Shown here piece by piece: positions 8,889 through 16,340 of a DNA stretch of 64,000 nucleotides. This stretch comes from Gemmatimonadota bacterium. Lineage in GTDB: Bacteria; JAAXHH01. The stretch spans positions 29,951 to 93,950 of the forward strand of contig VXMB01000009.1 in NCBI GenBank assembly GCA_009841265.1, written 5' to 3'. Below the pieces are notes generated by a model. It was not told where the DNA came from, did not search any database, and worked only from the letters and a program-made list of their open reading frames with translations. A program made the translations under genes and the position numbers. Within the stretch, counting starts at the first letter, position 1; the number at the start of each line of letters is the position of its first letter.

Positions 8889-8934
8889 GATATCCTGGAA
8901 TCGATGTCTTGGAATCGATGTCCTGGAATCGATG
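8889..8934. repeat. 14-bp tandem repeat, three copies
   Basis: The unit GATGTCCTGGAATC (with small variants) is repeated at 8889-8902, 8903-8916 and 8917-8930, followed by a further GATG. It lies between the start of the operon's first gene and the tRNA-Arg, so it falls in the probable promoter or 5' leader region. It may affect expression or simply record slippage. Confidence 0.75.
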
Positions 8935-8962
8935 CAACAGATGGGGAAGTCGAAGAAGAGAA

Positions 8963-9036
8963 TACGCCCGGAGGGATTCGAACCCCCGACCTACTGATCC
9001 GAAGTCAGTTGCTCTATCCAGCTGAGCTACAGACGC
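8963..9036 (-). tRNA. tRNA-Arg, anticodon TCG
   Basis: A complete 74-nt cloverleaf reads on the minus strand. The D-stem GCTC/GAGC, anticodon stem ACTGA/TCAGT around loop CTTCGGA and T-arm with TTCGAAT are all present. The acceptor stem pairs 9036-9030 with 8970-8964 using three G-U pairs. The anticodon TCG reads CGA and other CGN arginine codons. CCA is not encoded. Confidence 0.95.
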
Positions 9037-9109
9037 ACGGGGAACCCACTGAGGCCAGCATCCGATATACGCACAGAACGGATTGATGTCAACGAAATCA
9101 ATCGTCCAT

Positions 9110-9985
9110 TCACCGGCCAATACTGCGAACGAGGATCAGGCGGAGGAGGGCGAACCGTTGATCGATGCCATAGCGGCAAGGACTCGGGAGACCGGCAGGT
9201 CCGCAGACGCCTGCGTTGACGTCAAGCCGGTTCGGGGCCTGGTGGTCGGTCTCTCCCGTATCCACGTACAGACCTTCGAATCGGATGTTCCAGGCGCCGG
9301 CCACCGGCATATCGATTCCTGTGCCCACGACCCACCCGACGCGCGTCAACTGATCGTCGAATGAATCGTCGTGGTCCACCTGCATCTGGCCGTCCGTTCC
9401 CGGGTCGAGATCGATGAACGAATTCGATATGCCGACAACCGACACACCGCCATCGAGGAACACGCCTGCTCGGCCGAGTGATTTCCGAACGCCAATGCGC
9501 GCCGTCCCGACCCAACGCAATTCCGACGTGGCCGTTTCGTCCATTCCGACGGGATCCATCTGCCGCGAAGCCGACGGAAGCCCGACGACGGCGCCATCCA
9601 CTTCGAACCGGATCGGCACGCGTCCCAGGTGAAAGTGCCGGCCTGCCACGACACCGGTCGGGAATCCAGTGTCGTCGTACTCGAAAATCTCTCCGGGGAC
9701 GCCTTGAGATCCCGTAAAACCGTCGATGTCGGTCGAACGAACGTCCATTACACCAGCACCCGAGAATGCGCCGACGTAGAAACCGGTCTTGCTTTCCTGG
9801 GCTTGCGTGGTTCCTACGGCGGTGATTAAGAATGCGAGTGCCGTCGCAAGCAAACGCCAGGCGCCCCGAACCGTGGCTGGGACGGAAGACGCGGAACGTC
9901 TGGCTGGCCGGATAGACGCGGATTGGGTGGCTGGCATACCATCCGTCATCTTCAAATTTCGTAACAAACCTCGTAACAATCCCAT
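9110..9985 (-). CDS. outer-membrane beta-barrel protein
   Basis: A 291-aa protein with a signal-peptide-like segment at about residues 43-63 (hydrophobic core then TQAQ). Alternating hydrophobic/polar strands follow, such as GFYVGAFSGAG, TARIGVRKSL and NIRFEGLYVDTG, and it ends LILVRSIGR. This fits the small porin/OmpA-like barrel class (OMP_b-brl). The chosen ATG at 9985 has AGGAG about 10 bases upstream but gives an unusually long n-region of 40 residues, so a later start is possible. It is divergent from the XRE gene and lies between the two tRNA-Arg genes. Its cargo or partner is unknown. Confidence 0.7.
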   Translation of the reverse strand: MGLLRGLLRNLKMTDGMPATQSASIRPARRSASSVPATVRGAWRLLATALAFLITAVGTTQAQESKTGFYVGAFSGAGVMDVRSTDIDGFTGSQGVPGEIFEYDDTGFPTGVVAGRHFHLGRVPIRFEVDGAVVGLPSASRQMDPVGMDETATSELRWVGTARIGVRKSLGRAGVFLDGGVSVVGISNSFIDLDPGTDGQMQVDHDDSFDDQLTRVGWVVGTGIDMPVAGAWNIRFEGLYVDTGETDHQAPNRLDVNAGVCGPAGLPSPCRYGIDQRFALLRLILVRSIGR

Positions 9986-10113
9986 GCTTCTAGTACTCCT
10001 GGTTATTGATTCCTTTGTGAAAATCCAAATGGATCGATTTTACGCTTTCGAGGACTATTTAACAACTAATACGTACAAACTGGGGTTTCTTCGAAACTTT
10101 TTAACATAGGGGC

Positions 10114-10142
10114 TTGACAAACATCCGAATGTGTACTATATA
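10114..10142 (+). promoter_or_regulatory. strong sigma70-type promoter of the XRE gene, with palindrome
   Basis: TTGACA at 10114-10119 and TATATA at 10137-10142 are separated by exactly 17 bp. The expected start, about 7 bases after the -10, coincides with the ATG at 10149, so the transcript would be leaderless. The spacer contains the inverted repeat ACAT-CCGA-ATGT (10121-10132), well placed for repression by the XRE protein. The sequence is direct observation; start point and autoregulation are inference. Confidence 0.75.
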
Positions 10143-10148
10143 TGACAT

Positions 10149-10502
10149 ATGACACATTTTGGTAAACACATCCGTTCCCGCCGCGAAGCCCTGCGGAAGC
10201 AAGAAAGGCGATTCTCCCTGCGCCAGGTGGCGCAGCGCATCGAGGTCGAACCGGCCTACCTGAGCAAGATCGAACGCGGCGATGTGGCGCCGCCCTCCGA
10301 GGCCACGACGCTCAAGCTGGCACGGGATTTGGGGGAGGACCCGGACGTGCTGTTGGCCCTGGCGGGCAAGGTGTCGAGCGATCTGCAGGAGATCATCCGC
10401 AAACGGCCGAAGTTATTCGCGGACTTGATCCGGAAGATGAAGGAGGCGCCCGATCACGCCATCCTCAAGATAGTTCGCGAAGTGCGGGACGGTGAATGGT
10501 AA
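10149..10502 (+). CDS. XRE-family helix-turn-helix regulator
   Basis: Protein of 117 aa with a canonical HTH_3 domain (about residues 5-70): SLRQVAQRIEVEPAYLSKIERGDVAPP supplies helices 2 and 3 and recognition contacts. A charged helical tail follows. No ribosome binding site precedes the ATG, consistent with a leaderless message from the promoter at 10114. The next gene starts 14 bp after its stop with its own AAGGAG, so the two form a cassette. Such regulators commonly control their own operon, but whether it acts as an antitoxin-like partner is not known. Confidence 0.88.
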   Translation: MTHFGKHIRSRREALRKQERRFSLRQVAQRIEVEPAYLSKIERGDVAPPSEATTLKLARDLGEDPDVLLALAGKVSSDLQEIIRKRPKLFADLIRKMKEAPDHAILKIVREVRDGEW

Positions 10503-10516
10503 CAATAAGGAGACCC

Positions 10517-11533
10517 ATGATGATTTACCTTGAGCACGACCAACTGGAAATAAGTTGCCCGGAAGTCCACGATCGTGCCCGGTGTTCGATCTCGTTTCAG
10601 CGTACGCTGCGCATCCCGGACGATGGGCGGGATTACCCTTTGCCACCGGGTCTGGGTTGTTTCCCCCTGCGCCACCTGGACGACTACGCGGATCGCCTGC
10701 CGGACGAGTGGGTCCGCAGGGGCGGTGTGATCATGCCGATGTTTCAGGCTGAGGCGATGTGGCTGAACTTCAGCGGTTATAGTGCTTATCCGTTCGCATT
10801 GAAGATCGCGACCGGGAAGGTCTGCGCCATCACCGGCGAGAACTGGATAAACTATCTGAATACCGATCCGCAGGACTACCTGGTGTTGCCCGAACAGCCG
10901 TGGCTCGATGGGTACTGCGTCGAAAAGGGCGTGATCCGCCAGTTCGTGGCCATGCCGCTGGGCAAGGGGTACACGGTCGAGGAGCAGTTGACGGGCTCGG
11001 CGCAGTATGGCGGCCTGCAGATAACGGCCTATCCCATGAAGGCGGAACGGTATGAAGCGATGCGGACCAGAGTATACGGAGAAAGGGACATGGCGCCGAT
11101 GGCGATGCAGAGTCCCCGGGAAGAGGGCATGGGACTGGCGCCCGGCGGCCGGATGCGGCAGGAAATCTACGAGGACGAATACGGCCTGGATGCCTGGGAC
11201 CAGCGGCATCCCGTCCGTTGTTTCATTACCATCGCCAATTCGGCCCAGTGGTTGGCCATAACCGGTGAGCGTCCCCCGATAGAACCGCCTACGGCCGAAC
11301 ACTACACCGAAGCCGGCCTGCCCTGGTACGATTATTACGACGCCGATCACGAGGCCGTTTCGGGCGGCGATATCCTGAAGTCGGTGAAAAGTGTGGCGCA
11401 GACCGGCAAGGAGAAAGGCGAAACGGCGCTGCCGGACAATGAATCGATCCACGGAACCCGGGTCGTTTCTCTCCGGGATACCAGAAAACGCAAGGTTCGA
11501 GCGTTTTCTGCCAGTGAATCGCCGGAATCGTGA
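10517..11533 (+). CDS. conserved protein of unknown function paired with XRE regulator
   Basis: Soluble protein of 338 aa. ATG at 10517 is chosen because AAGGAG is at 10507-10512; the longer frame from 10496 would overlap the XRE stop. Visible features are a central aromatic-rich block (GGVIMPMFQAEAMWLNF, then LVLPEQPWLDGYCVEKG and MPLGKGYTVEEQ), an acidic middle part, and a basic low-complexity tail after about residue 290. The central block looks strongly constrained, like a conserved enzyme or ligand-binding core, but I cannot assign a fold or function. No signal peptide or membrane segment. Confidence 0.75.
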   Translation: MMIYLEHDQLEISCPEVHDRARCSISFQRTLRIPDDGRDYPLPPGLGCFPLRHLDDYADRLPDEWVRRGGVIMPMFQAEAMWLNFSGYSAYPFALKIATGKVCAITGENWINYLNTDPQDYLVLPEQPWLDGYCVEKGVIRQFVAMPLGKGYTVEEQLTGSAQYGGLQITAYPMKAERYEAMRTRVYGERDMAPMAMQSPREEGMGLAPGGRMRQEIYEDEYGLDAWDQRHPVRCFITIANSAQWLAITGERPPIEPPTAEHYTEAGLPWYDYYDADHEAVSGGDILKSVKSVAQTGKEKGETALPDNESIHGTRVVSLRDTRKRKVRAFSASESPES

Positions 11534-11669
11534 CGCCTGGGGTACTCAGGAGGGGACGTTCTCTTCGGCGACCATTGTGTCATCCCGTGACTACAATTCA
11601 CGGTTCAAACGGTATGAAAGGAATATTGTTGGTAGTAGCCCGTTATTCTGGGTAGATGCGAGGTTGGTA

Positions 11670-11743
11670 TACCCCAGGCAGGATTCGAACCTGCGACCCT
11701 CGGATTAGAAGTCCGATGCTCTGTCCGACTGAGCTACTGGGGC
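11670..11743 (-). tRNA. tRNA-Arg, anticodon TCT
   Basis: A 74-nt cloverleaf on the minus strand: acceptor GCCCCAG pairs with CTGGGGT, D-stem GCTC/GAGC, anticodon stem TCGGA/TCCGA around CTTCTAA, and T-stem GCAGG/CCTGC. The anticodon TCT decodes AGA/AGG. CCA is not encoded. It lies about 2.6 kb from the other tRNA-Arg on the same strand, with three protein genes between them. Confidence 0.96.
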
Positions 11744-11911
11744 GCACCACCATCAATATACGGGATCGGGGGTTGCTGTCAACACGAGAGTGGGACGGAC
11801 CCAGGTCGACTTTTTGCGGTAGAAAACGAGATTTCAGAAACGGCTTCCGACTGTTGAGGTATGCCGCATTGAAGCGGTCACTCGACAGTTCATCTCCACA
11901 TGGGAGCCAAA

Positions 11912-12721
11912 ATGAAACGTTTTCTACCGCTTTTATTGTTACTCGCGACACCGGGTACTGCATGGAGCGCTTTCGAACCGGTCTACGCCGGTGCCAGACC
12001 TGTCGGCATGGCGGGCGCGTTCGTGGCCGTCGCGGACGACGCCGAAGCATCCTTCCTGAACCCGGGCGGTACGCCCAGGGTAGGCCGGCTTGCCCTGACG
12101 AGCTACTATACGCGGCTCTTCGGCATGAAAGAACTGGCCCAGGTGGCCGTCTCCGCCGTCGCGCCGACCGGCCTCGGGCATTTCGGCCTGTTCTATCACG
12201 GACTGGGTAGCTCGCTATACCGGGAGAGTGTCTTCGGTCTCTCCTACGGACGTTCCATCGGCAAGCGGTTCCATGCGGGACTCGCTCTCCGCCGATTGAG
12301 CCTTTCCATTAAAAATTACGATGGCGCTTCCGCCGTTGCGATGGACGCGGGCATCCTCCTGGATCTCCCCTATGATCTTCGTCTCGGCGCGATGGCCCAC
12401 GCCGTCGGCCGCTTCTCGGAATCCGGTCCCGCTGCGGAAAGCCCCCGCATCATCCAGGCGGGATTGAGCAGGACGGGAGACCGGTTGACGGTTTCCTTCC
12501 AGTTCGACCGCCACCCGCGTCATGGCTACACCACGAGAGTGGGCCAGGAGTTTCGCCTGGCCGAATCCGTTACGATCCGGGCCGGTTTGAGCACCGATCC
12601 TTCTCTTTTCTACGTCGGATTGGGCCTGGCGAAGGGACGGGTCAAGACGGACTACGCCCTCTCGTCCCACGCCTTGCTGGGCATCACGCACCGGTTTTCT
12701 CTTACCATGGAGTTCGGTTGA
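11912..12721 (+). CDS. PorV/PorQ-like outer-membrane protein
   Basis: A 269-aa protein with a clear signal peptide (KRFLPLLLLLATPGTAWSA). It then has the motif GARPVGMAGAFVAVADDAEASFLNPGG, characteristic of PorV/UPF0164-type barrels related to FadL. Repeated amphipathic strands run to a C-terminal FSLTMEFG. ATG at 11912 is used because GGGAG precedes it. PorV-like proteins act as outer-membrane shuttles in type IX secretion in Bacteroidetes, but related proteins occur without that system, so the role here is open. The next gene begins 1 bp after its stop, indicating an operon. Confidence 0.75.
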   Translation: MKRFLPLLLLLATPGTAWSAFEPVYAGARPVGMAGAFVAVADDAEASFLNPGGTPRVGRLALTSYYTRLFGMKELAQVAVSAVAPTGLGHFGLFYHGLGSSLYRESVFGLSYGRSIGKRFHAGLALRRLSLSIKNYDGASAVAMDAGILLDLPYDLRLGAMAHAVGRFSESGPAAESPRIIQAGLSRTGDRLTVSFQFDRHPRHGYTTRVGQEFRLAESVTIRAGLSTDPSLFYVGLGLAKGRVKTDYALSSHALLGITHRFSLTMEFG

Positions 12722-12722
12722 T

Positions 12723-14408
12723 ATGCGTCTGTTCATTAAACAAATACAGCGCACGTTTGCCGCCGCGTCCCTTGTGGCGATGATGGGCCTGCCTGCAGAA
12801 CGGGCTGCCCAGGATCTCGACTACTCGATCGATGCGCTGATCGACCGGGAAGCCGCCGATATCGATCCGGAGGACATCGCGCTGTTGGTATCGCTGCGGC
12901 GCGACCCGCTCGATATCAACCGGGCGGACCGTACCGAGCTGGAACAACTCCCGTGGATCACGCCAGCCCTCGCCGGCGCGATCGTGGCCTGGCGGGAAAG
13001 ACACGGCCCCTTCGGCAGCGCCGGGGAGCTTGCACGAGTTCCGGGATTCACGGCGGACCTCGTTTCTCGGATCAGTCCTTTCGTTCGGGCGGAGGACGAT
13101 CACAGTTTTAAGACCACCGGACGCCTGCGCCTGGCGCGAAGCCGCACCGACCGTCCCGAAGCGCCGGGAAACGGCATCCTGGGTGTGCAGGCGGATATTG
13201 GACTGGGAAACAGGTTCAAGCTGGGAGGCCGGGGCGAACGCCGGGACCGGGGCGGCGAAACCAGGTGGCGGTCCGGATACGTGGAATTCGGCGGTTCGGC
13301 TACTTACCGCAGGCTGATCCTCGGATACTTTGAAATGGATTTCGGCCAGGGACTGATATGGCGCAGCCATTCGATCCGGCCCTCCACGGCCAGTCTCAGC
13401 GCGTCGGTGAAACGCCGCATCCGTGGCCTGAGGCCCGTGCGAACGACCTATGCATCCGGCGCCCGGCGCGGCATGGCTATGCGGATTGACCGACGCGGTT
13501 TCAACCTTACGGGGATCCTCTCGCGGGCCGATTCGGGCAAATGGGAACCCGGCGGCCGCCTGGGTTGGAGCCGGAACAGTGGGTTGATCGGTTTCTCGGT
13601 CCTGCAATCGGAAGGTAGCCTGCGCGTTGGTGCGGACCTGGACTACCTCTACGGTGGTACGAACCTGTTCGGCGAGGTGGCCATTGACGACGAGGGATAC
13701 CAGACCGTTCAGGGAGGCATGGTCTGGAGCATGGAGGGCGTGGAAGGCGGGCTGACCTTCCACCGCCAGCCGGAAGCCAGGTTCATCGAGAAAACCGAAA
13801 GGGCATGGCAGAGCCTGCTTCTGCGCTGGCGGCCGGATCGCCGGACGACACTACAATTGAGCGTTGAACCCCGGTTGACCTACCTGGAACTGTACCGGCG
13901 CAGCACCTTTCGATTTCGCCGAAGAATGGGGCGCGGTGTCATAGCCTCCGGAGTGTGGCGCCGTGAAATGGATGAGCGGCAGGCCACCGGATCGGCCCTG
14001 CTGGATACCTGGCGGGGACAGGTGGCCTGGCGCGTGCCGGCTCGGGTCCAATGGCGGGCCCGCTACGAGCGGCGCGGCCGGTCCGGTTTGAAGCCCGAAC
14101 ACGATCTGCGGCTGTACATGCGGTATCGATCCAAAGACCGCTTCAGCCTGTCCGCGCAGTGGGAATACACCCTGGCCGGATTTCCCGATCCGGAGGACAC
14201 GATGGCCGGGTTTCCCGATCCGGAGGACACGGCCTCCGTGTTCAGAGCTAATCACCGCGAGAGATGGGTTATTCTGCTATACGGACCGGTCGGACCGGGC
14301 GTTTCAACCCTGATTCGCTACACGCGGACTCGCCAGACCCGTTACGATCAACTCAAGGTACCCCTCGTCGAAACACGGTGGGTTCTGCAGTTGAATGCCC
14401 GGTGGTGA
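12723..14408 (+). CDS. helix-hairpin-helix (ComEA-like) plus beta-barrel protein
   Basis: A 561-aa protein with a signal-like N-terminus (cleavage probably near residue 25-30). Paired helix-hairpin-helix motifs occupy about residues 60-115: DINRADRTELEQLPWITPALAGAI and FGSAGELARVPGF, the ComEA/PF12836 pattern. The remaining 430 residues are strand-rich, Arg- and Tyr-rich, ending in an aromatic (NARW), as in an outer-membrane barrel. HhH motifs usually bind DNA without sequence preference, so surface DNA handling is conceivable. It follows the PorV-like gene directly. A 30-bp in-frame duplication lies near residue 485-505. Confidence 0.72.
   Translation: MRLFIKQIQRTFAAASLVAMMGLPAERAAQDLDYSIDALIDREAADIDPEDIALLVSLRRDPLDINRADRTELEQLPWITPALAGAIVAWRERHGPFGSAGELARVPGFTADLVSRISPFVRAEDDHSFKTTGRLRLARSRTDRPEAPGNGILGVQADIGLGNRFKLGGRGERRDRGGETRWRSGYVEFGGSATYRRLILGYFEMDFGQGLIWRSHSIRPSTASLSASVKRRIRGLRPVRTTYASGARRGMAMRIDRRGFNLTGILSRADSGKWEPGGRLGWSRNSGLIGFSVLQSEGSLRVGADLDYLYGGTNLFGEVAIDDEGYQTVQGGMVWSMEGVEGGLTFHRQPEARFIEKTERAWQSLLLRWRPDRRTTLQLSVEPRLTYLELYRRSTFRFRRRMGRGVIASGVWRREMDERQATGSALLDTWRGQVAWRVPARVQWRARYERRGRSGLKPEHDLRLYMRYRSKDRFSLSAQWEYTLAGFPDPEDTMAGFPDPEDTASVFRANHRERWVILLYGPVGPGVSTLIRYTRTRQTRYDQLKVPLVETRWVLQLNARW
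14174..14233 (+). repeat. 30-bp in-frame tandem duplication in the HhH/barrel gene
   Basis: Two near-identical 30-bp units starting at 14174 and 14204 encode consecutive copies of AGFPDPEDT joined by a methionine. Only a few third-base changes separate them, so the duplication looks recent. It would lengthen a predicted loop between barrel strands by ten residues. Confidence 0.85.
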
Positions 14409-14538
14409 ATGGGTAAAGAAGGGTGAGAAGATGTCCAGTTCAGGGGTGTTGTGTGGGTGTTTAACAGCCGTACGTATTACAACAGGATAGAAATCGGGTA
14501 CGCTTAAGCCCGTGTTTCCAACCAACTCGGAGTAAATC

Positions 14539-14832
14539 ATGACCGTTTACCTGGAAGACCGGGTCACGAAACTTGAAAAACAGTACGACCACATCGTAAC
14601 ATGTCTTGCGGGGCTTGCAGCTTCGTTTGTTAAACTCGACAAGCGGATGGATGCTCTTGAACAAAAAGTAGACAGTCTTGATCAGAAGGTAGACAGTCTT
14701 GATCAGAAGGTTAACCGTCTTGATCAGAAGATTAACGGCCTTGATCAGAAGGTTAACAGCCTTGAACAAAAAGTAGACAGTCTTGATCAGAAGGTTGAAC
14801 GTATTTTGGAGTTATTGCAGTCGAATCAGTGA
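14539..14832 (+). CDS. small heptad-repeat coiled-coil protein
   Basis: A 97-aa protein with a GGAG site 6 bases before the ATG. After an N-terminal segment (MTVYLEDRVTKLEKQ) it consists of seven near-perfect heptads of the form SLDQKVD, with V at a and L at d positions, from about residue 38 to 87, ending VERILELLQSNQ. This predicts a long parallel coiled coil, soluble and without signal peptide. The repeats are nearly identical at DNA level. Function unknown; it could be an oligomerisation or scaffold protein. Base use is more AT-rich than its neighbours. Confidence 0.75.
   Translation: MTVYLEDRVTKLEKQYDHIVTCLAGLAASFVKLDKRMDALEQKVDSLDQKVDSLDQKVNRLDQKINGLDQKVNSLEQKVDSLDQKVERILELLQSNQ
14653..14799 (+). 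repeat. 21-bp minisatellite encoding heptads
   Basis: Seven consecutive 21-bp units based on AGTCTTGATCAGAAGGTAGAC, differing by a few bases each, fill this interval in frame with the small coiled-coil gene. Copy-number change would alter coiled-coil length by exactly one heptad without a frameshift. Confidence 0.9.
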
Positions 14833-14898
14833 TGTATTGGAAACAGAACTGCTCCCGGTATTTTAATGACAAGCCCTGGTGCTGTGACAGCGGCAGAA

Positions 14899-15729
14899 TC
14901 AATCCGCCCGCCCGTCGAGGATGACGCGCCCTAGTAGTTCACAGGCCAGTTTAGCGGCGACGATCGCCGTCCCGCCGTCTCGGTCCAGCTTGGGATTGAG
15001 CTCGACCACATCGCCGCCGACCACGTACGGCGCCCGCATTGAGGCAACGACCTCAAGCACCTGGCGAACACTCAGGCCGCCCGGTTCGGGATGGGAGACG
15101 CCCGGTGCGAAACCGGGATCGAGCGCATCTATGTCCATCGAGATGTAGACCGGTGTGTCGAACGCCAGCGCCGGAACCGGTCCGGTCGAGTAGGCGGGGA
15201 TTACCTCGACGTTGTGTCGCTTCGCCGCGTCGTGCTGCGCGGGCGTGAAGCTGCGAATGCCGACCTGGACCAGCCGCTCGACGAGGCCGTCTTCCAGGAT
15301 GCGGGCCATGGGGCAGGCGTGAGAATAGCGGTTGCCTTCGAAGTCGGGATACAGGTCCGGGTGCGCGTCGAAGTGCAGCAGGCTGATCCGGCCGTGTTTC
15401 GCGGCGAAAGCGCGAACTACGGGATAAGTGACTGTATGATCGCCGCCCAGGACGACGAGCCGAGACGTTTCGTCCAGTGCCTGCCTGACCCCACGCTCAA
15501 TGACATCGATGGGTTCCCGCGTGCCCTTTTCGTTTGGGACGTCGAGGTCGCCGTGGTCGAGCACGCTGTCGCTCGGCCACACGCGCATGCCGGTCTCAGA
15601 GTATGGATTGCCTGACTCCGATCCGAGGGCGGCCCTTATCGCAGGCGGCGCGGCGGCCGGACCGCGTCGAAAGGTCGAGTTCGCATCGAAACCGACCCCC
15701 AGCAGGCCGACTTTCACGCTATCCGTCAT
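14899..15729 (-). CDS. arginase/agmatinase/formimidoylglutamase family ureohydrolase
   Basis: A 276-aa binuclear-manganese ureohydrolase. The metal-binding signatures are complete: GGDHT (about residue 106-110), DAHPDLYPDF (about 130) and SMDIDALDPGFAPG (about 205). The family hydrolyses guanidino compounds (arginine, agmatine, guanidinobutyrate, formimidoylglutamate). Sequence alone does not separate these, although length and the DALDPGFAPGVSHPEPGG segment are like agmatinase-type members. It is transcribed away from the riboswitch-btuB unit. Confidence 0.88.
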   Translation of the reverse strand: MTDSVKVGLLGVGFDANSTFRRGPAAAPPAIRAALGSESGNPYSETGMRVWPSDSVLDHGDLDVPNEKGTREPIDVIERGVRQALDETSRLVVLGGDHTVTYPVVRAFAAKHGRISLLHFDAHPDLYPDFEGNRYSHACPMARILEDGLVERLVQVGIRSFTPAQHDAAKRHNVEVIPAYSTGPVPALAFDTPVYISMDIDALDPGFAPGVSHPEPGGLSVRQVLEVVASMRAPYVVGGDVVELNPKLDRDGGTAIVAAKLACELLGRVILDGRAD

Positions 15730-15885
15730 CGTGTTTGTCCCTTTCGAACTTTATGCTCTTTTTGCATTCCGATATTGCATTGCATGAGTTGCAGTGAATG
15801 GAAAATTAGTCACGGAGTGGTGGATACCTCAAGAAAATTCACGCTTTTCGATTGATCTCCCGTCACGGTAGCACTACATTGACAG

Positions 15886-16050
15886 GAGCAGGTGAGAAGT
15901 TGGGAAGACGGTGCGAATCCGTCGCGGACCCGTCGCTGTGACCGGGGACGAAAGCCGCAACATGAGCCTAAGGGCTCGAGCCACTGTTCCGAAAGGAATG
16001 GGAAGGCGCGGCGAGTAGAACGATCCGGAAGCCAGAAGACCGACCTGCGC
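15886..16050 (+). ncRNA. cobalamin riboswitch aptamer
   Basis: The leader contains the B12-aptamer landmarks: GGTGCGAATCCGTC, a CGGACCCGTCGCTGTGACCGG segment, GAGCCACTG, and the 3' element GAAGCCAGAAGACCGACCTGC. P1 can form between GCAGGT at 15888-15893 and ACCTGC at 16043-16048. It lies upstream of the BtuB-like receptor and is followed by a terminator at 16195, so adenosylcobalamin binding is expected to reduce receptor expression. The 145-nt region between aptamer and terminator is unusually long. Confidence 0.93.
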
Positions 16051-16194
16051 CATAGTTTTCATCGGCACTTCCGTGGACTGAAGTCGTCCGGTGTACATGG
16101 ATAATGGAAAGCGTGGCCATCCGGCGTAGTCGCTCCGGCTAAGTATCCTGGGGCGTGGTATAGCGCGGGCCATGCTCCGAGGATGATAAACGGC

Positions 16195-16233
16195 ATCCCC
16201 GTATCTGACATCGTTCAGGTGCGGGGATTTTTG
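16195..16233 (+). terminator. intrinsic terminator in the btuB leader
   Basis: ATCCCC (16195-16200) pairs with GGGGAT (16223-16228), followed by TTTTTGTTT. It lies between the cobalamin aptamer and the receptor gene and is the likely expression platform. A competing stem can be drawn upstream between GCGTGGCC near 16110 and GGGCCATGC near 16168. Confidence 0.8.
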
Positions 16234-16340
16234 TTTAATGGGAGGTCACCTTGCAACGATAGCCTGATTCAGTATCCGGAAAGCCCTGATTTGTGTCGCC
16301 GTTATCGAAGCCGAACCATTCACCAGGCAAGGAGCCCAAA

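Noticed and set aside
8737..9120. 127-aa minus-strand frame covering the tRNA-Arg
   Set aside because: It reads through the tRNA and the repeat; the tRNA structure is clear and the peptide is not family-like.
8963..11743. att sites of an integrated island at the tRNA-Arg genes
   Set aside because: No direct repeat of either tRNA 3' end was found in the interval and no integrase is present.
14653..14799. CRISPR-like regular repeats
   Set aside because: Units are contiguous, 21 bp, in frame and encode heptads; there are no spacers or cas genes.
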